Shown here: positions 1-7,061 of the stretch, in pieces
Layout of the letters: the number at the start of each line of letters is the position of its first letter
Position numbering within the stretch: the first letter of the stretch is position 1
DNA from: Spirochaetota bacterium
Lineage (GTDB): Bacteria; Spirochaetota; UBA4802; UB4802
Assembly (NCBI GenBank): GCA_029548025.1
Contig: JAKPOE010000184.1
Location: 1 to 10,973, forward strand
Direction of reading: 5' to 3'
Length of the DNA: 10,973 nucleotides
Translations under genes and position numbers: made by a program
The notes under the pieces: model-generated
The model's input: only the letters and a program-made list of their open reading frames with translations
The model's database searches: none
What the model was told of the DNA's origin: nothing

Positions 1-777
1 CCGCAAGCCGGTTCAGATGCAACAGCTATAGCTACAACGGCAAAAAGGAAAGGTGCTAAATGGATTTTAAATGGTACTAAAACATTTATAACCAATGCCC
101 CCATTGCTGATGTATGTCTTATAATGGCTTATAATGATAAAGAAGCCGGTCCTGGTGCGGGGGTTACTGCTTTTTTGGTTGATACGCATACACCGGGATT
201 TTCTATTGGAAAGCCATTTGACAAATTAGGGTATAGAGGTTCGCCGACATCTGAGATATTTTTAGAGGATTGTGAAGTTTCGGATGACGCTGTCCTCGGT
301 GAATTGGGTAAAGGATTTATTCAGGCTATGCAAACTCTTGAATATGGAAGAATAGGTATGGCGACAGTTTCTCTTGGAGTGGCTGTTGCCTGTATGGATG
401 AGGCGGTAAAGTATGCATCTGTGCGAAAAGCATTTGGTAAACCAATAAACCGTTATCAGGAAATATCATTTAAACTGGCGGACATGATGATATTAACTGA
501 TTTATCTCGATTACTGATATATAAAGCTGCCTGGGCCAAGCAAATGAATGATCCTGAGGCAGCAGTATTGGCTTCATGTGCAAAACTGTTTGCCAGTGAA
601 GCAGCAACACAAATAGCAAGCTGGGCACTGCAAGTTCATGGTGGGTATGGCTATATTAAGGAATTCCCTGTGGAACGGTTATACCGGGATGCAAAATTGG
701 GTGAAATTGGTGAAGGTACTTCTGAGATACAGAGGATACTCATAGCACGAGATATTTTACAAAAATATGGAAGCTAA
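1..777 (+). CDS. Acyl-CoA dehydrogenase, SCAD-like (5' end cut by window edge)
   Basis: FAD-dependent enzyme for the first step of beta-oxidation, the alpha,beta-dehydrogenation of acyl-CoA with electrons passed to electron-transfer flavoprotein; cytosolic. The frame is open from base 1, so the gene starts to the left of the window. The visible 258 residues begin at the PQAGSDA part of the family's TEPxAGSDA flavin-binding motif, so roughly the first 120 residues of a usual ~380 are missing. RKAFGKPINRYQ, QVHGGYGY and the C-terminal IGEGTSEIQR are all intact. The Glu of EGTSEIQR (codon 712-714) sits where short- and medium-chain dehydrogenases carry their catalytic base. The stop codon lies 14 bases before the ATG of the next gene, whose ribosome binding site follows directly, so the three genes to 1642 look like one operon. 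Substrate chain length cannot be told from sequence. Confidence 0.93.
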   Translation, partial: PQAGSDATAIATTAKRKGAKWILNGTKTFITNAPIADVCLIMAYNDKEAGPGAGVTAFLVDTHTPGFSIGKPFDKLGYRGSPTSEIFLEDCEVSDDAVLGELGKGFIQAMQTLEYGRIGMATVSLGVAVACMDEAVKYASVRKAFGKPINRYQEISFKLADMMILTDLSRLLIYKAAWAKQMNDPEAAVLASCAKLFASEAATQIASWALQVHGGYGYIKEFPVERLYRDAKLGEIGEGTSEIQRILIARDILQKYGS

Positions 778-780
778 TGG

Positions 781-785
781 AGGAG
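781..785 (+). promoter_or_regulatory. Ribosome binding site that decides the start of the first MaoC-like gene
   Basis: AGGAG (within GGAGGAG, 779-785) stands 6 bases before the ATG at 792. A longer reading from the ATG at 777 overlaps the stop codon of the dehydrogenase, but this Shine-Dalgarno would then fall inside the coding sequence and nothing comparable precedes 777. Confidence 0.75.
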
Positions 786-791
786 ATATCT

Positions 792-1229
792 ATGACTGTT
801 GATAAAAAGTTTATTGGTAAAACATGGCCAACAGTGATATATGAAGTGGGTAAAGAAAAAATAAAAGAGTTTGCACAAGCAATAAAGAGTAACAATCCTT
901 ATTATTTCAATGACGAATTTGCTTTACAATCTAAATACAAAACGATAGTAGCACCACCAACGTTTGCTGTAGTGTTTGGAGCAAAACTGATAGAACCAAT
1001 ATTTATGGATAATGAGCTTAGTTTAAACATAGCTATGCTTGTGCATGGTGAGCAGGAATTTGAATTTTATACCATGGTAAAAGCTGGTGATATTTTATAT
1101 TCCAATGCCAGGATTATTGGTATTGAAAATAAAGAAAAGTTAGACGTAGTGACAATTGAAATCATGACAAAAAATCAGTACAATCAGGATGTATGTAAAG
1201 GAATATATACTTTTGTAGTGAGGAAATAA
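792..1229 (+). CDS. MaoC-like hotdog protein, HadA/FAS1-like dehydratase N-domain type
   Basis: A 145-residue single-hotdog protein of the MaoC_dehydrat_N type, as in mycobacterial HadA/HadC and the N-terminal half of eukaryotic Htd2. Family features are the opening FIGKTWP, the VAPPTFAVVF segment and HGEQEFEFY followed by KAGD, which lines the acyl tunnel. The catalytic Asp/His hydratase motif is absent: the equivalent stretch reads NNPYYFND near residues 34-41. In HadAB complexes this kind of subunit binds the acyl chain while the partner does the chemistry. The next gene starts 2 bases after the stop and has the catalytic motif, so a heterodimer is likely. The start is taken at 792 from the Shine-Dalgarno; a start at 777 would add five residues. 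The inferred role is hydration of enoyl-CoA, or the reverse dehydration, with (R)-3-hydroxyacyl stereochemistry. Whether the pair serves degradation or synthesis is open; the adjoining dehydrogenase favours degradation. Confidence 0.8.
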   Translation: MTVDKKFIGKTWPTVIYEVGKEKIKEFAQAIKSNNPYYFNDEFALQSKYKTIVAPPTFAVVFGAKLIEPIFMDNELSLNIAMLVHGEQEFEFYTMVKAGDILYSNARIIGIENKEKLDVVTIEIMTKNQYNQDVCKGIYTFVVRK

Positions 1230-1231
1230 GG

Positions 1232-1642
1232 ATGAAAACAATGTATGAAAAAAACAATATAGATGCTGGAGACTCTTTTAAAGTACAACAGGAGATTGAT
1301 AAATACCGAGCTATTTACTATGCTGGTGCATCAGGAGATTTTAATCCAATACATATTGACGCTGAATTTGGGAAAATGGTTGGGTTGGGTGGTGCAATAT
1401 TGCAGGGGCTGTGCACTCTGGGTTTTACTGCTGATGCAGTTACCACATGGATTGGTGACCCTGGCAGATTAAAAAAATTAAAATGCCGATTTTCGTTACC
1501 GGTAAAAATGGGTGATATCATAACCATAGAAGGATTGGTAACAGAAGTGCGTGGGGACTCTGGAACAGTGGAAATAAAAGTTATTAATCAAAATGGGAGT
1601 GATGTTTTAACAAATGTACAGGCCGAGGTAGTGGCAAAATAA
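1232..1642 (+). CDS. MaoC-type (R)-enoyl-CoA hydratase / dehydratase catalytic subunit (HadB-like)
   Basis: A 136-residue hotdog protein carrying the hydratase-2 motif SGDFNPIHIDAEFG (residues 34-47), with Asp36 and His41 as the expected catalytic dyad. It is followed by the glycine-rich GLGGAILQGL, which forms the active-site helix. Many relatives read HG in that helix where this protein has Gln58-Gly59. Family members add water to trans-2-enoyl thioesters to give (R)-3-hydroxyacyl thioesters, or remove it. It starts 2 bases after the previous stop and is presumably translationally coupled to it; a second in-frame ATG at 1241 is possible and would remove three residues. With the HadA-like neighbour it forms a probable two-subunit enzyme. 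It is the last gene of the left operon and is convergent with the sulfatase-fold gene. The 112-bp gap after it shows no convincing terminator. Confidence 0.87.
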   Translation: MKTMYEKNNIDAGDSFKVQQEIDKYRAIYYAGASGDFNPIHIDAEFGKMVGLGGAILQGLCTLGFTADAVTTWIGDPGRLKKLKCRFSLPVKMGDIITIEGLVTEVRGDSGTVEIKVINQNGSDVLTNVQAEVVAK

Positions 1643-1754
1643 ATTGTATGGTATTGCTGCTATCTTTGCAAACTATTCTTTTAATCCAGGAAAACTATTG
1701 ATAAGGTGGTTTCACAATCTTTTGAAAATAGTATCGCAATGCATCATTTCATTC

Positions 1755-3917
1755 TTAGAAAATAGGCTTATCAATAACAGGTAAAAGATATTCATTATAT
1801 AGTGTAAAGGTTTTGTCATCCTTAAATAATGAAAAGAACTTTTTTTTCAACATTTCAGATTGTAGTGAAGTTGTAAAAATATTATTTCGTTCATCACTAT
1901 CATTTGATAAATCATACAGTTCATATTCAATGCCATAATGGGTTGGCATATATATCAATTTATAATTGTTTGCAATTATGCATCGATGCTTTGCAATAGT
2001 AATACAATATTCATAATATGGAGTAATGGTAATCTCGTCATGGTAGTGAAAATCAATTGTTGAGATACCGGTAATATCCGGGTACATTATACGCTTTTTC
2101 TGAAAAAAGAAGTTACCGGTATTATCAAACCATATACCTGTTTCACAGTATGCATCAAAATTGCGTTTGTGTTTTTCTAAAAGGGATGTGCCATCAAATG
2201 ATTCTGGTTTTTGAATACCCAGTAGATCAAGGATAGTGGGTGCTATATCTATAGCACTTCGTACAGCACGGTGATGTTGGTATGGTATACCCGGACCTGC
2301 AAAGATACAGGGGATTACCATGCTATACTTACCACGCAGATGTTCACCATGTCCCATGCCGTAGTCATATTCGTAAAGATTTTCACCATGATCCGAAAGG
2401 ATTATGATGATGGTGTTGTCATATATATTTTTATCTTTACAATACTGTATAACCTTTCCAACAGCTTCATCAAACGCATAGACACAACCATCATATAATG
2501 CTCTAATATATTCAACTTCGTTCTCAGAAGGAGAGTATTCATGTGCTTCACCTTCGGAATTAAGTGACACAACCCTGTTTTTAGAATATTTAAATGGACC
2601 ACTATAGTGCCTGTCGGTAAATAAATTATAGTAGGGATAGCATGCAGGGTAGGGAAAATGCGATATTGAAAAAAATGATGTTATAAAAAATGGCTTTTTT
2701 GTTTTTATACTTTTACTTATTTCAGTTTTTATATCCTGAACAACAAATTCGGGGTCAGCAAATTCGGCAAATTCTTTTATCTCTGGAAAACAATAAAAAC
2801 CAGCTTTATTGGTTAAAAATGGCAAAAGGAACGTATGATTTTTTAAGATGATCTGTTGTATCATAACACGCATATTAAATGTTGGTGCTTTCACTGTTTC
2901 GTAGCCCAAATCAATACGCGGGAAAATATCAGCAGCAAAGTCGCCAACCACCGATGTATAGTAACCATGGTGTGACAATATTTTTGGCAATGTTATAAAA
3001 TTTTGTTTTCGGGTAACCGCCATTGGAAACATGTGGCTAATATGATGTTTCATGGGTAGCTGTGATGTTATAATACTAACCCATGCCGGGAATGTACGCG
3101 GTACAACAGTGTAAACATTGTGAAAATTTGCTCCCTGTTGTATTAGCGTGTCGATAGTGGGTGTTGTTTTACGATAATAACCATACCCGCTAAAATGGTC
3201 GGGGCGCAATGCATCGCTGGCTAAAATAATAATGTTTGGTTTGGTGGTGGTTTTATTATGGGCGATAGTTATTGGTAATAAAGATATTGTTACAATAGTA
3301 ACTATCACACATGCAACAATCATTTGCTTTTTTTTATTGCGTAACGATGCCATCTGCTGAAAATATATTTTCATATGATTAAATAATTGTCTATACACAA
3401 CGAATACAAAAGCAGCAATGAATGGCACAACAATACTGCATTGCAACGCCATAAAAAAATCAGGAGAAAAGTTATTGGTTAAAAGTATTTGAAAATTTTT
3501 GTAGATTATATTTTTATTGAAGATGGTATCCAGATATAATTGCGGATACATGACAATGCTTTTGCATAATTGCAAAAATGCAATAATAAATGTCAATGCC
3601 GCAGTTAAAAAACTTTTTGAAATATTGCCGAGTGATGCGTTAAACAGTGATGTTAATGCTGTTATTCCATAGTAAAAAAATATACTTAAAGATAATCCAA
3701 TACATAAATATGCTGCTAAAATTTTTATAAACGATATGATGATTAACAATATATATTGCGAAATAATGATATCTACAACATTTTTGCTGGTATTGCCCAT
3801 ATATGAAAATGACATATTAAAAACAATGGCATAGATAAAAAAAATAGTAAAAACTGTTAAGCCTGGTAAAACAATTATTTGGTATAACAATATTTTTTTT
3901 AAAAACTTTTTTATCAT
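1755..3917 (-). CDS. Membrane-anchored sulfatase/alkaline-phosphatase-fold hydrolase or transferase with Thr nucleophile
   Basis: A 720-residue protein. The first ~220 residues hold about five or six hydrophobic segments (around 12-35, 50-87, 102-124, 157-176 and 200-219), then an extracytoplasmic sulfatase-superfamily domain. Metal-ligand motifs are NIIILASDALRPDH (Asp235), SDHGE (Asp509-His510) and GMGHGEHLRGKY (His523). The C-terminal ELYDLSNDSDERNN is the usual sulfatase end signature. At the catalytic position, where sulfatases have CxPxR that matures to formylglycine, the sequence reads PRTFPAW with Thr275. This resembles the Thr nucleophile of lipoteichoic acid synthases and phosphoethanolamine transferases, so sulfate hydrolysis by the formylglycine route is unlikely. 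A phosphodiesterase or phospho-head-group transferase acting on a surface lipid or glycan is more plausible, but the substrate is unknown. It sits alone on the minus strand. Start chosen at the ATG at 3917; a GTG directly before it adds one residue. Confidence 0.85.
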   Translation of the reverse strand: MIKKFLKKILLYQIIVLPGLTVFTIFFIYAIVFNMSFSYMGNTSKNVVDIIISQYILLIIISFIKILAAYLCIGLSLSIFFYYGITALTSLFNASLGNISKSFLTAALTFIIAFLQLCKSIVMYPQLYLDTIFNKNIIYKNFQILLTNNFSPDFFMALQCSIVVPFIAAFVFVVYRQLFNHMKIYFQQMASLRNKKKQMIVACVIVTIVTISLLPITIAHNKTTTKPNIIILASDALRPDHFSGYGYYRKTTPTIDTLIQQGANFHNVYTVVPRTFPAWVSIITSQLPMKHHISHMFPMAVTRKQNFITLPKILSHHGYYTSVVGDFAADIFPRIDLGYETVKAPTFNMRVMIQQIILKNHTFLLPFLTNKAGFYCFPEIKEFAEFADPEFVVQDIKTEISKSIKTKKPFFITSFFSISHFPYPACYPYYNLFTDRHYSGPFKYSKNRVVSLNSEGEAHEYSPSENEVEYIRALYDGCVYAFDEAVGKVIQYCKDKNIYDNTIIIILSDHGENLYEYDYGMGHGEHLRGKYSMVIPCIFAGPGIPYQHHRAVRSAIDIAPTILDLLGIQKPESFDGTSLLEKHKRNFDAYCETGIWFDNTGNFFFQKKRIMYPDITGISTIDFHYHDEITITPYYEYCITIAKHRCIIANNYKLIYMPTHYGIEYELYDLSNDSDERNNIFTTSLQSEMLKKKFFSLFKDDKTFTLYNEYLLPVIDKPIF

Positions 3918-3924
3918 CACTATT

Positions 3925-3929
3925 CCTCT
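3925..3929 (-). promoter_or_regulatory. Ribosome binding site of the sulfatase-fold gene
   Basis: Read on the minus strand, AGAGG stands 7 bases before the ATG at 3917 and 4 bases before the GTG at 3920. The spacing favours the ATG as start. Confidence 0.65.
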
Positions 3930-4036
3930 AAAAAAAGTAGAAATATAATTTCATGTTTAAAATATCAGTGTGTTAGTACTAAACTGTAATAAAATTATTG
4001 AACTTGCATCATTTACAAAATTTTCATAATAGTTTA

Positions 4037-4061
4037 TATATACTCTGTTATTGAGTATATA
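4037..4061. repeat. Inverted repeat, 9-bp arms, 7-base loop
   Basis: TATATACTC (4037-4045) and its exact complement GAGTATATA (4053-4061) flank TGTTATT. It lies about 120 bases upstream of the sulfatase-fold start. It could be an operator for that gene or an RNA hairpin; there is no T-run to make it an obvious terminator. The arms are mostly A/T apart from ACTC/GAGT, so chance is possible. Confidence 0.4.
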
Positions 4062-4204
4062 GCACATTTCAAGCAAAAAGTATAATTGTAAATAATTAAA
4101 TATTGATTAATTACATTATATTGGATGGGTCATTATATATATTTTAGTTAAGCATGATTATATCCAATACATAATGGTATTTGAAATAAATATAAAAATA
4201 TCAC

Positions 4205-4232
4205 AATATAATAGAACATGTTCTATTATATT
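4205..4232. promoter_or_regulatory. Operator: 28-bp perfect palindrome with core TAGAACATGTTCTA
   Basis: The core TAGAACATGTTCTA lies at 4212-4225, and perfect dyad symmetry continues 7 bases further on each side to 4205 and 4232. The same core recurs at 7097-7110. The core ends 8 bases before a TTGACA -35 element (4234-4239) of the promoter reading into the crotonase gene. Size and symmetry suit a TetR-family dimer or pair of dimers. The likely binder is the TetR protein encoded at 10311-10961, but that link is inferred from proximity and pathway. Confidence 0.85.
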
Positions 4233-4233
4233 C

Positions 4234-4263
4234 TTGACAATTTCTACCATTTTAAGTGATTAT
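4234..4263 (+). promoter_or_regulatory. Sigma-70-type promoter of the crotonase gene
   Basis: A perfect -35 TTGACA (4234-4239) is followed after 18 bases by GATTAT (4258-4263, 4 of 6 to TATAAT). Transcription would start near 4270, giving a leader of about 60 bases. The palindromic operator ends 1 base upstream of the -35, so a bound protein would touch RNA polymerase's -35 contact. Confidence 0.6.
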
Positions 4264-4272
4264 CAATATAAT

Positions 4273-4293
4273 TGGGAAGTATAGACTTTCCCA
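4273..4293 (+). other. Hairpin at the predicted 5' end of the crotonase mRNA
   Basis: TGGGAAGT (4273-4280) pairs with ACTTTCCCA (4285-4293) with one bulged T, leaving a 4-base loop. It is the most GC-rich patch of the control region and lies just after the predicted transcription start. It may stabilise the mRNA end or be a second protein-binding dyad; no T-tract follows, so it is not a standard terminator. Confidence 0.4.
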
Positions 4294-4331
4294 TTATATT
4301 AAAAAATTAATTATAAACGGAGGTAATTTTA

Positions 4332-5096
4332 ATGGATACAAATGTTTTACTAAAGAAAAACAATTATGTTGCAACTATAATACTTAACCGTCCTCCTGCA
4401 AATTCTATCAATATTCATGTCAGAGAAGAGTTGTATGCTATAGTAAAGGAATTAGAAGATGACAATACTATTAGAGTTCTGATAATAACCGGTGCAGGCG
4501 ATAAGGGTTTTAGCGCAGGTATGGATGTAACTGATGTAGCAAATCTGGATAAAGGTCCTGATGCAATTGAACTTTTTAATTATATTGATCGATATCCAAA
4601 GCCGGTAATAGCAGCTATAAATGGCTATGCATTGGGTGGCGGTTGTGAATTAGCGTTAGCATGCCATTTTAGATTGATGACAGATATGCCAAAAGCATTC
4701 ATTGGTTGCCCGGAAGTAAATTTAGGTATTACTCCTGGTTGGGGAGGTATTCAACGTATGACCCGCCTGTTAGGACGTAGCAAAGCACTTGATTGTATAC
4801 TTTTTAGCAAACGATTAACTCCTCAAGAAGCATTATCAATTGGTCTTGTTGATCGAGTGTTCCCACATGAACACTTTATGGAAGAAGTACAAAATTTTGC
4901 TGATTCTCTTGCAAGACGTGCACCATTAGCGGTAAGCTGTATCCTGAAGGGTATGATAACTGGTATAGAGAAAGGTATTGATGAGGGTTTAAAAGTAGAT
5001 CGGCAATGCTCAGCTATGCTGGCAAAAACAGAAGATGCAGCAGAAGGATTTATGGCTTTTGCTCAAAAGCGTGAGCCTGTTTTTAAAGGCAGATAA
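4332..5096 (+). CDS. Enoyl-CoA hydratase/isomerase family protein (crotonase)
   Basis: A 254-residue crotonase, the usual length for the family. The N-terminal RPPANSIN strand, the oxyanion-hole segments FSAGMDV (60-66) and ALGGGCELALAC (100-111), and PEVNLGITPGWGGIQRM (127-143) are all present. Both acidic residues used by classical enoyl-CoA hydratase appear, Glu106 in GGGCELA and Glu128 in PEVNLG, so hydration of trans-2-enoyl-CoA to (S)-3-hydroxyacyl-CoA is the most likely activity. Isomerase or other crotonase chemistry cannot be excluded. GGAGG (4319-4323) stands 8 bases before the ATG. It is monocistronic as far as can be seen, reads toward the large acyl-CoA dehydrogenase with 46 bases between their stops, and is preceded by the same operator and -35 arrangement as the synthetase. 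This ties it to the synthetase and dehydrogenase as one regulon for fatty acid oxidation. Confidence 0.92.
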   Translation: MDTNVLLKKNNYVATIILNRPPANSINIHVREELYAIVKELEDDNTIRVLIITGAGDKGFSAGMDVTDVANLDKGPDAIELFNYIDRYPKPVIAAINGYALGGGCELALACHFRLMTDMPKAFIGCPEVNLGITPGWGGIQRMTRLLGRSKALDCILFSKRLTPQEALSIGLVDRVFPHEHFMEEVQNFADSLARRAPLAVSCILKGMITGIEKGIDEGLKVDRQCSAMLAKTEDAAEGFMAFAQKREPVFKGR

Positions 5097-5102
5097 TAAA
5101 TA

Positions 5103-5115
5103 GATAGTAACTATC
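5103..5115. repeat. Short inverted repeat GATAGTAACTATC between convergent genes
   Basis: GATAG-TAA-CTATC in the 46-base gap between the convergent crotonase and dehydrogenase stops. Its inner 11-mer ATAGTAACTAT recurs at 10287-10297, also between convergent genes, and at 3295-3305 inside a coding region. A 5-bp stem with a 3-base loop and no T-run is weak as a terminator. Confidence 0.3.
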
Positions 5116-5142
5116 GCCTACTAATTGTAATGCAAGGTATAA

Positions 5143-6948
5143 TTAATCTTCAAAATAATTTTCTTGCATGGATACAGTAAGTCCATCAGAGCCACGTATG
5201 ATTTTTTCTAAAGCGTAGATACCAGTAAGTTCATAACGGAAGAAATATGCAAGTGTTTGCATCTTTCCTTCAAGAAAATCCTTACTGTAGCTTCCTGAAC
5301 TGTTGTTAATACTATGTTGCACAGCTATTCCCTGTAATAACCATTGCCATGCTATGCAAATGAGACCGCTAAATTCAAGAAAAAGAGTAGCGTCGGCAAG
5401 AAAACGTTCAATATCACCTTTAACCGCAAATTGAATGAGAAAGCCGGTTACCTCCTGCCATAAAGCTGCAGCTTTATCCAAATCTTCAGCATAGCTGATA
5501 AGCGAAGGGTATTGTTTTGCTGAAGCGATAGTTTTGTAAATTTCAGTCATATATACTTTAGCGGTAGCACCGTTTTTCATCGTGACTTTGCGGCCAAGAA
5601 GGTCCATTCCCTGTATGCCTGTTGTGCCCTCATGGATGGGGTGTATGCGTGAGTCGCGCATGTATTGTTCTACAGGAAACTCGCTTGAATAACCATAGCC
5701 ACCCATACACTGAATAGCTAAACTTGTAGAAACGACGCCCATCTCTGCAGGATAGGTTTTAACTATGGGTGTGAGCATATCTAAAAAAAGTTCATACTTT
5801 TCTTTTTCTTCGCCAGCACTGGTATTGATGAGATCCACCAGTTTACCTGTTTGTATTATTAATGAAAGTGAACCCTCTACGATAGCTTTTTGCTTTAAAA
5901 GCATCCTCTTAACGTCTGCATGGTGTATGATGGGTATTTGAGGAACAGAAGGATTCTTTTCAGTAATTTTACGTCCCTGACGGCGTTCCTTTGCATATTC
6001 CAGCGATGTCTGGTAGGCAGCTCCGGCTATGGCAGCAGCTCCTAAACCCACATTAATTCTAGCTTCATTCATCATATGAAACATATAGCTAAGCCCTTTA
6101 TTGGGTTCGCCAACAAGGTATCCACGGCAATCATCCGCTTCGCCCATACTTAGCTGTGCGATAGGGGCTCCCTTATATCCCATTTTATGATAACACCCCG
6201 CACAGTTGACATCATTGAAAATAAGTTTTCCGTTTTCATCCGGTCTATATTTTGGAACAATGAAAAGTGATAAACCCTTTACTCCTTGTGGCGCATCCTT
6301 AATACGTGCAAGCATCAGATGAACAATATTTTCAACAGCATCATGATCACCAGCAGATATAAATGTTTTCTGGCCTTTTATGAGATAGTATCCTTTATCA
6401 GTAGGTATTGCCATGGTTTTTACATCGCTTAATGAGCTTCCTGCCTCTGGTTCGGTTAAAGCCATTGTGCCCTGCCATTTACCGGCTATCATGGGCGGTG
6501 CAAAAATCTGGTAAAGTTCCTTTGTTGCAAATTGATAAATGAGTGCGAGTGCTCCTGATGTAAGACCGGGATAAACACTCATTGAATAATTTGCGGAGGC
6601 AAAGATGAACATACAGGCATTAAAAAGGATAAAAGGCATTTGTTGTCCCCCAATGTCTGAAGGAAACGATGCATTAATCCAGCCACCCTCTGCAAACTTT
6701 TCCAAAAAGGGTTTTACTGAAGGATGAACTTTGATGGTGGAACCTGTGTATTCCGGAGGGTTTTTATCCATTTCGGAAAAATATGGATACATCATGCCCG
6801 AAGCTATGTTTTTTGCTGTATCTAAAATGATGTTCATGCTTTCAACGTTGTAATCACTGAAAGTATCGCAAGAAAAAATTTCATCAATGTCATGAACTTC
6901 TTGTAATAAAAATTTAAGATTTTCTTCGCTGTAAAATTTTGTTCCCAT
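5143..6948 (-). CDS. Large acyl-CoA dehydrogenase (DmdC/FadE5-type, with extended C-terminal domain)
   Basis: A 601-residue flavoprotein, some 200 residues longer than SCAD or MCAD, matching the subfamily that has an extra N-terminal cap and an added C-terminal helical domain (as in DmdC and mycobacterial FadE5). Flavin and substrate motifs are MALTEPEAGSSLSDV (about 162-176), KTFISAGDHD (about 194-203), QCMGGYGYSSEFPVEQYMRD (about 413-432) and HPIHEGTTGIQGMDLLGRK. Glu440 in HEGTTGIQ is at the catalytic-base position. Members oxidise long-chain or branched/thioether acyl-CoAs; the FATP-type synthetase next door favours long-chain substrates. Expression is divergent from the synthetase with a shared palindromic operator between them. 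The TTG at 6954 would add two residues, but the ribosome site favours the ATG at 6948. Confidence 0.92.
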   Translation of the reverse strand: MGTKFYSEENLKFLLQEVHDIDEIFSCDTFSDYNVESMNIILDTAKNIASGMMYPYFSEMDKNPPEYTGSTIKVHPSVKPFLEKFAEGGWINASFPSDIGGQQMPFILFNACMFIFASANYSMSVYPGLTSGALALIYQFATKELYQIFAPPMIAGKWQGTMALTEPEAGSSLSDVKTMAIPTDKGYYLIKGQKTFISAGDHDAVENIVHLMLARIKDAPQGVKGLSLFIVPKYRPDENGKLIFNDVNCAGCYHKMGYKGAPIAQLSMGEADDCRGYLVGEPNKGLSYMFHMMNEARINVGLGAAAIAGAAYQTSLEYAKERRQGRKITEKNPSVPQIPIIHHADVKRMLLKQKAIVEGSLSLIIQTGKLVDLINTSAGEEKEKYELFLDMLTPIVKTYPAEMGVVSTSLAIQCMGGYGYSSEFPVEQYMRDSRIHPIHEGTTGIQGMDLLGRKVTMKNGATAKVYMTEIYKTIASAKQYPSLISYAEDLDKAAALWQEVTGFLIQFAVKGDIERFLADATLFLEFSGLICIAWQWLLQGIAVQHSINNSSGSYSKDFLEGKMQTLAYFFRYELTGIYALEKIIRGSDGLTVSMQENYFED

Positions 6949-6956
6949 ACTCAATT

Positions 6957-6962
6957 CTCCTT
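6957..6962 (-). promoter_or_regulatory. Ribosome binding site that decides the start of the large acyl-CoA dehydrogenase
   Basis: On the minus strand AAGGAG stands 8 bases before the ATG at 6948 but only 2 bases before the TTG at 6954, so the ATG is the natural start. Confidence 0.75.
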
Positions 6963-7027
6963 CAATAGTAATAGTTGATTTAACTGTGAAATGGCAATTT
7001 AAAGGTTATGGACTTTTAAAAAAATGA

Positions 7028-7046
7028 ACTTAATTACACTTAATTA
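7028..7046. repeat. Direct repeat ACTTAATTA, 10-bp period
   Basis: ACTTAATTA occurs at 7028-7036 and again at 7038-7046, one helical turn apart, in the predicted leader of the dehydrogenase. It may be a protein-binding site or a chance product of AT-rich sequence. Confidence 0.35.
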
Positions 7047-7061
7047 AAGATACCCTATCAA

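Larger units (their letters stand above)
3918..4331. other. Long AT-rich non-coding control region between divergent sulfatase-fold and crotonase genes
   Basis: About 410 bases with no supportable gene on either strand. From left to right it holds the sulfatase-fold gene's ribosome site, a 9-bp-arm inverted repeat (4037-4061), a loose 8-bp inverted repeat TATTGGAT/ATCCAATA (4119-4126 and 4162-4169), a 28-bp palindrome (4205-4232), a promoter (4234-4263), a hairpin (4273-4293) and GGAGG (4319-4323) for the crotonase. I could not place a convincing promoter for the minus-strand gene. Confidence 0.7.

Noticed and set aside
777..791. Start of the first MaoC-like protein at the ATG overlapping the dehydrogenase stop
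   Set aside because: The Shine-Dalgarno AGGAG lies after it and 6 bases before the ATG at 792.
1263..1527. Short open frames on both strands across the second MaoC gene, and similar ones across the sulfatase-fold and synthetase genes
   Set aside because: They lie wholly inside well-supported genes, have no ribosome binding site that I can see, and encode no recognisable domain.
1643..1754. Bidirectional terminator between the MaoC operon and the sulfatase-fold gene
   Set aside because: I found no GC-rich stem with a following T-run on either strand.
4198..4204. Mirror-image TTGACA on the sulfatase side of the 28-bp palindrome, as found at the other site
   Set aside because: The bases at the equivalent spacing read ATATCA, which does not match TGTCAA; there is no basis for including the sulfatase-fold gene in the regulon.
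4212..4225. LexA/SOS box of the Gram-positive type at the palindromes
   Set aside because: That box is GAAC-N4-GTTC; here only 2 bases separate GAAC from GTTC, and the downstream genes are lipid-oxidation genes, not DNA repair.
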